Assembly: GCA_036405815.1 (NCBI GenBank)
Contig: DASWWX010000060.1
Span: 1 to 64,000, forward strand
Length of the DNA: 64,000 nucleotides
Reading direction: 5' to 3'
DNA from: Solimonas sp036405815
GTDB lineage: Bacteria; Pseudomonadota; Gammaproteobacteria; Nevskiales; Nevskiaceae
Shown here: positions 1 to 10,100 of the stretch, piece after piece
Position numbering within the stretch: position 1 is the stretch's first letter
Layout of the letters: each line of letters starts with the position of its first letter
Program-made: the position numbers and the translations under genes
The notes under the pieces: generated by a model
Database searches by the model: none
The model's input: only the letters and a program-made list of their open reading frames with translations
Told to the model about the DNA's origin: nothing

Positions 1-1379
1 ACCACCGGCGGCGCCACGCCCGGCACCGCCATGCTGGTGGCGATCCACAGATGCAGCGGACCCTCGTCGTGCACCATCGCACTGCCGCGCGTGAGGTTGG
101 TGGAAACGCAGAAGTAAGGCTTGCGCAACTCCTCGATGCGACGCTCGTCGAAGATCGCATGCAGGCGCTGCACGAACTTGCGCCCGCGGATCAGTGCCAC
201 CGTCGGGAACAAATAGTCGTTGAGATAGTTGTGGGTGACGAAGGTCTCGCGCGCCAGATGCAACTGCTCGTGATGGTCGTAGCCGCAGGCGATCAGCGCC
301 GCGAAGAACGCGCCCATGCTCGAACCGCCGACCACATCCACCGGAATCTGCAGCTCGGAGAGCGCGCGCATCAGGCCGATATGCGCGAATCCACGCGCAC
401 CGCCACCGCCCAGCACCACGCCGATGCCACGCCCGACGAGCTGGCGCGCCAGGCTGGCGAAGTCGCCCTCGTGATCCGGCCGCACGAAGAAATGTGCGCG
501 CGCACCGGTCTGCGCCCGCCAGGCCGACACGGCGCCGGCACCCACCGTCTCCGGTCGGATCAGCACCAGCTCCACCGGCGCGCGGGCGCCGCTGCGTCGC
601 AACTCCTCGATCATTGCACTGGCGATCGCCGGCGTGCGCGCATCGGCCACGATCAGGATGCGGTCGGACTGCCGCATGCACCGCCGCGCCCAGGCGTCCG
701 GCGCCGGACTCGCCAGGTACACCAGGTGCGGATGCGCAATCTCGATCGCGTTCAGATACTCGACGAGGCGCTCGTTGTCGGCACCGCTGTCCAGGCGCGC
801 CTGCGCGGCATCGGACCCGAGCGCCGCCTCGACCATCGGCGCATCGACCAACAGCGGTGCGCAGTACGCTGCCAGCGCGGCGCTCAAGCGTCGCGCCACC
901 ATCGCCGCGTCGGCGTCGCCCGTCGCCGGAATGACGGCGATGCTGCGCGCCCGACGCGCTGCCTCCAGCGCCTGCACACGCTGATTGCGTCGCAGGCGCG
1001 CGATGATGATGCGCGTCATCGCGACCAGCGCGTCCGGGTGCGCGCGGAACATTGTGTAGAGGCTGTCGACCGGGATGCGCACCAACAGGCTGTCGCGCAC
1101 CGCGCGGATCACCGCCGTGCGCGGCTCACCCGCAAGCGCCCCGACTTCACCGATCGGCTCCAGTCGCGTGATGCTGCCGATCGGCGTGCCGTCCGTCGCC
1201 GTAACCTGAAGACGGCCGTTGCTGACGATGTAGACGCTGTCCGGCGCGCTACCCGGTTCGTACAGCACCTGGCCGCTGGGCACCGCCACCTGCTCGGCAC
1301 TGCTGGCCAGCAGCTCGAGTGCCTGCGGGCTGAGTCCCGCGAACAGCGGGCACTGGGCCAGGGTGGCGCGCACGTGCAT
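1..1379 (-). CDS. Cyclic-nucleotide-binding/patatin-like phospholipase (NTE type), 3' end outside window
   Basis: The minus-strand frame starts at the ATG ending at 1379 and runs off the left edge with no stop, giving about 459 visible residues. Residues about 8-125 form a cNMP-binding (Crp-like) fold: a typical GEVGALAGEPRTAVIRA segment follows a buried beta-roll. A linker follows, then a patatin domain beginning with the oxyanion loop GGGGARGFAHIG (about residue 320) and the nucleophile elbow GSSMG (about residue 350). The Asp of the Ser-Asp dyad would lie outside the window. Family knowledge: such cNMP-patatin proteins resemble neuropathy-target-esterase lysophospholipases, with esterase activity on lysophospholipids, usually at the inner membrane. 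The gene is divergent from the envelope gene at 1438. The family call is firm; the substrate is unknown. Confidence 0.88.
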   Translation of the reverse strand, partial: MHVRATLAQCPLFAGLSPQALELLASSAEQVAVPSGQVLYEPGSAPDSVYIVSNGRLQVTATDGTPIGSITRLEPIGEVGALAGEPRTAVIRAVRDSLLVRIPVDSLYTMFRAHPDALVAMTRIIIARLRRNQRVQALEAARRARSIAVIPATGDADAAMVARRLSAALAAYCAPLLVDAPMVEAALGSDAAQARLDSGADNERLVEYLNAIEIAHPHLVYLASPAPDAWARRCMRQSDRILIVADARTPAIASAMIEELRRSGARAPVELVLIRPETVGAGAVSAWRAQTGARAHFFVRPDHEGDFASLARQLVGRGIGVVLGGGGARGFAHIGLMRALSELQIPVDVVGGSSMGAFFAALIACGYDHHEQLHLARETFVTHNYLNDYLFPTVALIRGRKFVQRLHAIFDERRIEELRKPYFCVSTNLTRGSAMVHDEGPLHLWIATSMAVPGVAPPV

Positions 1380-1437
1380 GACGATGGAAGTCCGGTTGGG
1401 GCTGGGCGCTGGTCGGATGCTGGGTGCATCATGCGGC

Positions 1438-3273
1438 ATGCGTTCGTTTCTGTGCAGCCTGCTGTTGTCCTGTGCGGCCCTGCCGGCGGCGGCGCAGACG
1501 CGCATCGAGTTCGTCGCGGCCCGTGTCGAGGGCCCCGGCTGGCAGGCGCGAGACCTGCGCGCGCAGTGGATCGCGCGCGGCGCGTTCGATGCGCGGATCG
1601 GTGCATTGCGCGGCGCGCATCCCCAGCTTCCCGAACTCGCCGGCCGCCTCGCCTGCCGACGTCTCGATAACGGCGACGGCGATAAACCCGGTATCCGCTG
1701 CGACGGCGGGCAACTGCATCTGGATTCCGCGCCCGTGCGTGCCGATGCCGGTTTCGACCTGCACTTGCGAACGCCAACGCACTGGACGTTGGTTGCCGAC
1801 GATCTGCAAGTTCGACTGCAATACGGCAGCGAAGATGGTCGTATCGCCACCGAAGGCCTGCAGATCCGCGGGCGCGCGCAGGCGGCGCTCGACGGCGATG
1901 CCTGGCAGGCGCGCACCACGCTGCGCGCGAACAGCGGTCAGGCCTACGTCGAACCGGTCTTCATCGATCTCGCCGAACACCCCCTGCACCTGGATGCGCG
2001 ACTGCGCGGCCACACCCACGGCGATGCACCGGTACAAGTCGACGCGCTGGACTGGCAGCAGGATGGACTCGGACACCTGCAAGCACAGGGGCAGTTCTCA
2101 CCCGCAGCGGTAACACAGCGGCATCACTTCGATATCCAGCTGCAACAGGGACAACTGGCGACGCTGTCGACGCTGGTGCTGGCGCCCTTCATGGCGGGCA
2201 CGCGGCTCGACGACCTTACCGCCGGCGGCGAAGCCGATCTGCAACTGCGTATCGAGAACGCTGCGCCACGGCGCGCCGAGGTGCAGCTGCGTCATGCGAC
2301 CTTCGACAGCGCCAAGCTCGGTCTGCGCCTCGACGGCATCAGCGGCACCGCACACTGGCGTGCCGAAGGCACCGCGCCGGACTCACGCCTGCAATGGCGC
2401 GGCGGCGCGGTCGGCGCGGTGCCGCTGGGCGCGACCGTGTTGCGCTTTGAAGCGCGCCCCCGCGGCCTGCGCCTGCTGGAGCCGCTGCGACTGCCGGTGC
2501 TCGACGGCGCGCTCAACATCTACGAGTTGAGCCTGGATGCGATCGGCAGCGACAACCCCAGCGCCGATTTCGACGCGGACCTGGAGCCGATCGATCTCGC
2601 CCTGCTGGGTCGCAGCCTGGACTGGCCGCAGTTCGGCGGCAGCCTCTCGGGGCGCCTGCCCGGCCTGCATCTGCGGGATCGCGAGCTGTCGCTGGACGGT
2701 GCGCTGCACGCACGCGTGTTCGACGGCAATATCACCATCGACGGCCTGCGCGTGCTTGATCCCTTCGGCGTGCTGCCGCGCGTGCGCGCCGAGCTGCGGC
2801 TGCGGCGGCTGGACCTGGAGGCGATCACGCGCGCGTTCTCGTTCGGCCGCATCACCGGGCGCCTCGACGGCGACATCCGTAGCCTGCGGCTGCTCGGCTG
2901 GCGGCCCGTGGCGATGGATGCACGTCTCTACACCACGCCGGGCGATCGCTCGCGCCAGCGCATTTCGCAGCGCGCGATCGACAACATTTCAGCGGTTGGC
3001 GGCGGCCCCGGTGGCGTGCTGCAACGTGGCGTGCTCAGCGTGTTCGAGGACTTCGCCTATGCCCGGATCGGCTGGCGCTGCATCCTCGACAACAACGTCT
3101 GCCGCATGAGCGGCGTCGAGAAGGTCAAGGGCGACCCCGACCGCTACGTGCTGGTCGAGGGTCGGCTGCTGCCGCGCATCGACGTCATCGGCCATGCGCA
3201 GGCCGTGGACTGGAATCGTTTCGTCAATCAGCTGCTGAGCGTGCGCAGCGCCGGCGCCGCCGAGGTGCGTTGA
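1438..3273 (+). CDS. YdbH/AsmA-like periplasmic protein
   Basis: A protein of about 611 residues when started at the ATG at 1438; the frame is open upstream to 1363, but this start gives a clean signal peptide (Leu/Cys-rich core, ALPAAA-Q cleavage). The rest is low in Cys, beta-strand-like and repetitive, with alternating hydrophobic segments as in AsmA-like/TamB/YdbH bridge proteins. The C-terminal quarter (about 470-600) has the pattern seen in proteobacterial YdbH-type proteins: RAIDNISAVGGG, a Cys pair in GWRCILDNNVCRMSGVE, then LPRIDVIGHAQAVDW. The next gene is a DUF1318 (YdbL) lipoprotein, matching the ydbH-ynbE-ydbL arrangement of enterics, where YdbH acts redundantly with TamB and YhdP in phospholipid transport to the outer membrane. 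It is shorter than E. coli YdbH. Role here is inferred from context. Confidence 0.65.
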   Translation: MRSFLCSLLLSCAALPAAAQTRIEFVAARVEGPGWQARDLRAQWIARGAFDARIGALRGAHPQLPELAGRLACRRLDNGDGDKPGIRCDGGQLHLDSAPVRADAGFDLHLRTPTHWTLVADDLQVRLQYGSEDGRIATEGLQIRGRAQAALDGDAWQARTTLRANSGQAYVEPVFIDLAEHPLHLDARLRGHTHGDAPVQVDALDWQQDGLGHLQAQGQFSPAAVTQRHHFDIQLQQGQLATLSTLVLAPFMAGTRLDDLTAGGEADLQLRIENAAPRRAEVQLRHATFDSAKLGLRLDGISGTAHWRAEGTAPDSRLQWRGGAVGAVPLGATVLRFEARPRGLRLLEPLRLPVLDGALNIYELSLDAIGSDNPSADFDADLEPIDLALLGRSLDWPQFGGSLSGRLPGLHLRDRELSLDGALHARVFDGNITIDGLRVLDPFGVLPRVRAELRLRRLDLEAITRAFSFGRITGRLDGDIRSLRLLGWRPVAMDARLYTTPGDRSRQRISQRAIDNISAVGGGPGGVLQRGVLSVFEDFAYARIGWRCILDNNVCRMSGVEKVKGDPDRYVLVEGRLLPRIDVIGHAQAVDWNRFVNQLLSVRSAGAAEVR

Positions 3274-3368
3274 GCGCCCGCCGGCCGGACATTCACGCAC
3301 GATTCAGTGACGCGCGCGGCCACGCGCCTATACTCGGCATCCCATTTCTCACGCCGTCGCGCCCGACC

Positions 3369-3983
3369 ATGAAAACCTGGCTCGCCCTGCCCCTGACCGT
3401 CGCCAGCGCCGCGCTCGCGGCCTGCGTCACCATCAACGTCTACTTCCCGGCCGCCGCGGCGGAGAAAGCCGCCGACCGGATCATCGACGACGTCTGGGGC
3501 CAGCAGCCGCAGGCAACGCCCGCCGCCCCGGCAACACCGGGCACTCCTACGTCGAGCGTCAACCGCACACCGGCGGCGCTCGCGGTCATGCTGCTGGATG
3601 TGCTGGTGCCCGCCGCGCACGCGCAGCAGGCACCCGACATCGATGCCTCGTCGCCGGAAATCTCGCGCCTGAAGACACAGATGGAAAATCGCTTCAACGA
3701 TCTCAAGCCGCATCTGGACAGCGGCGTCGTCGGTCTCACCGCCACTGGCTACGTCGCGGTGCGCGACCCCGCGGCGGTGCCGCTGGCCAGCCGCAACGCC
3801 GTGCGCACCCTGGTCGCCAACGAGAATGCCGACCGCGCGATGCTGTATCGCGAGATTGCGGTGGCCAACAAGCAGCCGGATTGGGAGGGCCAGATTCGCG
3901 GTGTGTTTTCGACACGCTGGATCGCCAAGGCCGCGAGCGGCTGGTGGTATCAGGATGCCAGCGGCGACTGGAAGCAGAAGTGA
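3369..3983 (+). CDS. DUF1318 (YdbL-like) lipoprotein with YnbE-like N-terminus
   Basis: 204 residues from the ATG at 3369. A short lipoprotein signal ends in the lipobox LAAC (Cys19). The mature start reads CVTINVYFPAAAAEKAAD, which resembles the lipid-anchored N-terminus of YnbE (a TIN-beta segment just after the lipidated Cys). A Pro/Ala/Thr-rich linker (about 45-90) follows, then the YdbL/DUF1318 domain: GVVGLTATGYVAVR, a VANENADRAMLYREIA segment and a C-terminal aromatic GWWYQDASGDWK. In enterics YnbE and YdbL are separate proteins encoded after YdbH; here a single lipoprotein follows the YdbH-like gene by 95 bases. The intergenic gap contains a TATACT (3329-3334) that could serve as a -10. 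The YnbE-YdbL fusion is my inference; DUF1318 membership is more secure. Confidence 0.75.
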   Translation: MKTWLALPLTVASAALAACVTINVYFPAAAAEKAADRIIDDVWGQQPQATPAAPATPGTPTSSVNRTPAALAVMLLDVLVPAAHAQQAPDIDASSPEISRLKTQMENRFNDLKPHLDSGVVGLTATGYVAVRDPAAVPLASRNAVRTLVANENADRAMLYREIAVANKQPDWEGQIRGVFSTRWIAKAASGWWYQDASGDWKQK

Positions 3984-4050
3984 CCGGCTGACGCGACGGC
4001 GGTCGCAAATAAGCGCGACCCTCGCTGGCCGATCGTCAAGAGCGGTGCAC

Positions 4051-4077
4051 GAAAGCCCTCCCTAGCGGAGGGCTTTC
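4051..4077. terminator. Hairpin between convergent genes, probable bidirectional terminator
   Basis: Perfect 11-bp inverted repeat: GAAAGCCCTCC at 4051-4061 and GGAGGGCTTTC at 4067-4077, with a 5-nt loop. It lies between the DUF1318 gene (+) and the haemagglutinin gene (-), whose stops face each other. A short T-rich 3' arm occurs in both directions, but there is no long U-tract. Confidence 0.6.
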
Positions 4078-4147
4078 GCATGTTGGAGACGACGGGCTCG
4101 GATACGAACCCGCCGGCCTCCCAGCAGCCGTTGTCGAGACCGTGGCG

Positions 4148-7100
4148 TCAGTTACCGCCTGACTTCTTTTCGCTGCTCGCACTGGCGCCGACGTCGAATC
4201 CGGCCTGTACATCGTGGTTGGCCGCCTTCTGATTTTCGACCTTGCCGTCGATCCGCGTGCCGTCCTGCGACTTCAGCTCGGCCTCCTGATTGACGACGGT
4301 CTTGCCCTTGATCGTCAGCGCGCCGCCCGAGTTGATCGAGACGCCATCCGAGCTGGCACTGCTGCCCATCTCACCGCCGAGATTGAAGCCACCGTTCTGG
4401 CTCGTGGTCTTGCTGCCGTCGTCACCCTTCTCGCTGCTGGCTCCCAGGCTGGCGCTGGCGCTGATGCTGGAGTTGCTGGAGGTGTTGGTCGCCGCCTTCA
4501 GATTGACGTTGCCGCCGGCCTCGATGCTGGTATCGCCCTTCGAATCCAGCTTCGTGCCTTCCAGACTGACGTCCTTGGCACCGGACAGGCTGACGGACCC
4601 GCCCTTGATCGTGGCCGCCTGCGCCGTGCTGCTGCTGGCGCGTTCGCGGTCATAGGAGCCGGACGCCGATGCGCCACCGCCGCCGCTGCTTCCCGACAGG
4701 GACCCGCCGACCGAAAACCCGTCGGTGCGGCTTTCTTGGGTATCGCGCGCGGCCTTGATGTCGAGATTGCCGGCGGAGTCGAGTTTCACCGCACCCTGGC
4801 CGTCAATGTTCGTGCCTTCCAGCGTCAGGTCGCCCTGCGTGGTCTTCAGATTGACGTTGCCCCCGGCCGAGATGCTGCCGGCCTTCGCCTTGGTGCTGCT
4901 GCTGCCCGTGCCGTCCTGCGCGTACTCGCCTTCGGCGCTGACCTGCCCAGAGCCCAACTTCAGCTCGCCGCCGTAGGACTGATCGGAACTGGACTCGGTC
5001 TTGAAGTCCTTGGCGGCCTGGTAGTCCAGCGAGCCGGCCTCGATGTTGACGTCCTTGCCAGCCTCGAACTGGGTCCCGACCAGCGTCGTGCTCTCGGTGG
5101 ACTTGGAGGTGATGCTGCCGCCGGCCTTGTACTTGGACGTGACCGCCGTACCGACGGTGCTGCCCGTGCTGCTCTTGCCGCCATCGATGCTGGCCTTGAA
5201 CCCGGTGCCAGCCTCGGCGCTGGCGTCGGCATTGCCGTTGCTGTCGGCGCTGGCATTGGCGCTGGCACCGGCATAGGCGCCGATGCGCGCGTCCATGGAG
5301 GACGAACTCGTGCCACTTTCGACCGTATCGTGGATCGCTTCCTCCTTGATCACGCGCGCCGACTGGTTGATGTCGCCGCCCGCCTCGAGCGAGGTGCCCT
5401 GGTCCAGAATCATGTTCTCGGCCTTGCGCGTCAGATTGCCGCCGGCCTTGAAGCTGTTGGTGACGTTGGTCGTGCTCTTCTTGTACTCGCTGTCGGCCGT
5501 GGTGGCATAGCGCAGACCCACGCTGCCCTCGGCGCTCGCACTGGCGCTGGCTGATCCGCTGCCACCCGCACGCGCGCCGGTACCGCCGCTACCTTGGGCC
5601 TCGGCGCTGACCTCGGCCTCGGCGCCGACGTACACACCCGCGGTACGGGTATCGGTCGACTTGGAGCTGTAGTTGATGTCCTGCGCCGCCTTGTTGACGA
5701 TGTCCTTGGCTTCAATCGCCAGATCACCACCGGCTTCCACATCGGCACCGACGAAGGTGGCGGTCTCCTTGGCCTTGATCGCCATGTTGCCGCCCGACTT
5801 CAGCGTGGAGGCGCTGTTGGTCAGCGAGTAGCTCTGCGACCCTTCGGTGGTGGTGCGCACGCCGATGGTCGTGGTCGATTCCGCCTTGGCGCTGGCCTTG
5901 GCCTGGCCCTGGGCCGCGGCACCGGCCATATCGGACCTGGCGCCGGCCTGCGCGCCGGCCTCGGCGCTGGCTTCGTTCTCGCTGAACAACCCGTAGGTGT
6001 CGGTGGTGGTCGTGGTGTTGCTGTACTCCTCGTTGCGACCGGTCAGCACCTCGATCTTCTTGGCATCCAGCTTCATGTCGCCACCGGACTCGACGTTCGA
6101 GCCCTGCACGGTCAGCGTGCCGTCCGTGGTCGCCGTCAGATCGCCACCCACCTTCAGATTCGACGAGACGCTGGTCTTCTTGCCGGATTGCGTCGTCGAG
6201 GTCTGCGTCTCGTAGGCGGTGACATTGGTCTTGTTGCTGGCCTCGGCGCTGGCACCCGCCGATGCGCCTGCGGACGCGCTGGTGCCGCCCTTCTTCGATT
6301 CAGAGCCCGACGCCGAATCCGCGCCCGCGCTGCTTTCGCTCGAGAACTTGCCGATCGTGCTGGTCTGCGTCACCGAGGTGGTGCGGCGCTCGTCGAGACC
6401 ATCGAGGATCTCGATGCCCTCCTTGGCCTTCAGGCTGGCATTGCCGCCAACCGTCATGTCCGAACCCTGCAGGGTCAATTTGCCGCCAGCGTCGACCTTC
6501 GCGCCGTTCTTGATCTGCACCGACGATCCGACGTTGGTGCCGACGAAGTCATTGGTGTTCGTCGTCGATGTGCCGACAACGCCGCCGCCCACGCCGATCC
6601 CCGAGGTCATGCTGCTGGTCTGCGTGGTGACCTTGTCCTGACGCGCCTCGATCGAGAAATTGCCGCCGGTCTTGGCCTCCAGCGAATCAGCCGTGACCTT
6701 GCTGCCGGCAATCGTGGTGTCGCCGCCACTCTGCAGCTTCAGGCCACCACCGATGTCGAGCGTCGAGCCGATGTTCTTCTCGCTCGTGACCGTCTCGCTG
6801 GTGGCATTGCTGCGCAACGCACCCCAGCCGGTGCTTTCCTCTCGGGTCGACGACACCGTCGTCTTGTCGACGATCGTGTCGACGGTGATGTCGCCGCCGG
6901 CCTTCAGCGACCCGCCTTCCTTGGCCTTGACGTCGGCACCGACGATCTTGATGTCCTTGCTGGCATCCAGCTTCAGGTCCTTGGTGGCCTCGATCGTCGC
7001 GGTCTTGCCGATCGTGGTCTTGTACGACAATGCGTCGCCATGACCCTCGGTTGCGGTCTGGTTGATGATGCTGCCGCCGGTGGAGGTCACCGACACCGAG

Positions 7101-10100
7101 CCGCCCTTGATCGTGCCGCTGGTATTGGTGACGTCACCCTGCGACTTGATCGTCAGGCTGTCGCCGCCGGCGATGGTGCCGCCGACATTGGTCACGCTCT
7201 TGGCGTCGATGCTGGTCTTGGCAGCGACAATTGCCGCACCCTGCACGATCAGGTCACGGGTCGCCGAGGCCAGGTAGACACGGGGTGCCAGCACGGTCTG
7301 GCCGTTGACCACCACCTCTTCCATCCAGACGATGTCCTGCGTCAGCCCGGCGATCTGCGATGGCGTCAGCGCCTTGCCGAAGCTCAGGCCCAGGCCGGCG
7401 CTTTGCGCGATCGCCTGATCCATCAGCGCCTGCATCTGCTCGGCTTCGGTCTTCTGACCGGCGATCAGATTGCTGCCGGTCTGCGAGATCAGCTGCTGGC
7501 GGATCAGATAGGCCTCGTAGTTGGCATCGCCGAGGCGCTTGGTCACCGTATCCGGGTTGTAACCGTAGCGCTCCACGAAATAGTTGGACCCGAGGAAGTT
7601 GCCCTCGACACCGAACAACGGATTGGTCTCGACCAGATAACCCGCGTTCGGATCCTTGTTGACCACAAAGAAGCCGTTGGGATTGGTCGGCAGCTGCAGG
7701 TTGAGACCCGCGAACGACAGTCCGTTGACGGCCTGCGCGCCCTGCGCGCCACCGGCCAGCGCGCCGACGCCGTTGCTGCCCGCGAGGCCACTCGCTGCGG
7801 CACCGCCGCTGACCACGCCGACGGGCTGGCCGGTGACCGGATCGACCGCGTTCGGCCCGTCCAGACGCGTCGGTGCATTGCGCGAGGTCGAACCGTAATT
7901 GCGCAGCGTGCCGCCGGAGAAGTTCAGCGTCTGCGCGAAGATGCCGGCGCCCGAAGTCGCGTAGGTTTCCTTGCCCAGATCCTGGGTAAACGACAGGTCT
8001 CGGGCCTTATCGAGCCGGTCCTGCGGCGGGTTATTCGAGACGAATCGATTGCGCGCGCTACCGAGGCCGCCAGCGGGGAAGTCAGGGTCCATGTCGCGGA
8101 CGGTGACGAACGACCACATGCCACCCGCCTGCCAGCTGGGATCCTCGCAATCGTCGCAGCCGGCCCGCGGCGCGTTGTCGTACTGCTCCCCGGAGCGCGG
8201 GTAGAAGAACTCCCAGGCGATGTCATCGAACGTCGAGTTGTGCTTGAGGGCCAGCCAGCGCTGACCGGACTTGTGCTCCTGCAACTCGAAGTCCTGATTG
8301 GTAAACGTGCCGCTGCCCGCGATGTTGATGGTCTGCGCCGACAGCACGCCGGCGTTGTTGGCGCCCGTCCCTGACCCGTAGTTAATGGTCATGGTGTTGG
8401 TGGCAATCATCTGCGGCTTGATGGTCGGCAGCGGCGCGCTCAGTACCTCCTTGACCGTGACGGTTCGCTCGTACAGGAAGAACTCCTGACAGGCAGAGCC
8501 CGCGACGTTGCAGTACCACTTCTCGTGCTTGATTTCATTCGCATCGGAGTAGATGGGGTTCGCGGTATCCAGGATGATCGTCGGCAGCTCAGACTGGTCA
8601 AACCCGTTCTGGAAGCTGCTGGTCGTGTTGATCTCCAGGTTCGCGACCACGACCTCGCCCTTGTTCTTGAAGCTGGACGAGGTGCTGGTGACCTTGGCAT
8701 CGCTGTTGATCGTGGCGGCGAGCTGGTTCTCGACCAGGCTCGACGCCTTCAGCGACATATCGCCACCCGAATACAGCGCGCCGGCATTGCTGAGGTTGCC
8801 GCTGGTGGCCTCGACATTCAGCGCCGACAGCGACGACAGGCCGCCGGTGCTGCTGTTGCTGATCGACGCGCCCTTGACGGTGAAATTGTCGTTGGCGTGC
8901 ATCGCCCCTTCGTTCAGCACCGCGCCACTGACGGTGAACGTGGTGGCGCCGGTCTGCGTGGCCGCAATGATCTTGCTGGCGCTGCCGCTGTTGGTCAGGC
9001 TGCTCGCGTTGAGCGTGCCGCCCTTCGCACCCTGCAGGCGCCCCTTGTTGGTGACCGTACCGGCTTCGATCGCGAAGGTGTCCCCGCTCAGCACGCCGTT
9101 GGCTGCGTTATCCAGCGTCGCCTTGCTGGCCACGCTGCCGAGCGACAGCTTGCCGCTGGACTGGATGCGGCCGTCGTTGTTCAGATCGAACCCGGTGGCC
9201 GAGGCCACGAGCGTGACATCGCCGCCGCCGATGATGCTCGCGTTGGTGACGTTGTCGAACTTGCTGCCGGTGGTCGCGCTGATCGCGCCGGTGGCGCGAA
9301 TTGCACCCGCGTTGCTCATCGTCGTCGCCGCCGTCAGCGTGGCACTGGAAGCGCTGTCGATCTTGCCGCTGGTGGCGTTGTCGAGCTTGCCGCCGCTGCT
9401 GGCCAGAGTGAGCGCGCCAGCGCTGCCGCCGGCGCTGGCGCCCAGCGTCGCCAGCGTGCCGCTGTTGCTGACGTTGCCGCTCAGCGTCCCGCTGAGCGCG
9501 CCGGCCGACTGCACGGTGCCGGCATTGTCGAGCGATGCTGCGGTCACCGTCAGCGCGCTGCCGCTGCCGGTGGTCAGCAGCTTGCCGGTGCCGGTGTTGC
9601 TCAGCGCCTGCGACAGGCTCAGCGTCAGGGCGCCGCTTGCGGCGGTCTCGCCGCTATTGGTCAGGCCGGCGGCACTCACGGTCAGGTTACCGCCGGTGCC
9701 GGTGGTCCTCATCTGACCGCTGTTCGTCAGCCCTCCGGTCACCGTCACGTCCATCGTGTGGGCCGACTGCACGGTGCCCGCGTTATCGAGTGCGGTGCCC
9801 GTGATCGTGACCGCCTTGCCGGCCTCCGTGGCGAGCAGCGTGCCATCGTTGTCGATTGCACCGGTGGCCGTCACCTGCAGCGCCCCCTTGGACTGCACCA
9901 CGCCCGCGTTGTTGAGCGCCGCAGACTTGAGCGTCAGATCACCGGCCCCATCGGCCAGCAGCTTGCCGCTGATGGTGTTGGTGACCGCACCACCGAAATC
10001 GGCGGTCAGTGCGCCCGCCGACTGCGCGGTGCCGCTGTTGCTCAGCGTCTGGCCACGCAGCGTCAGCGCCTTGCCGCTCTGCGTCGTCAGCATCAGACCG

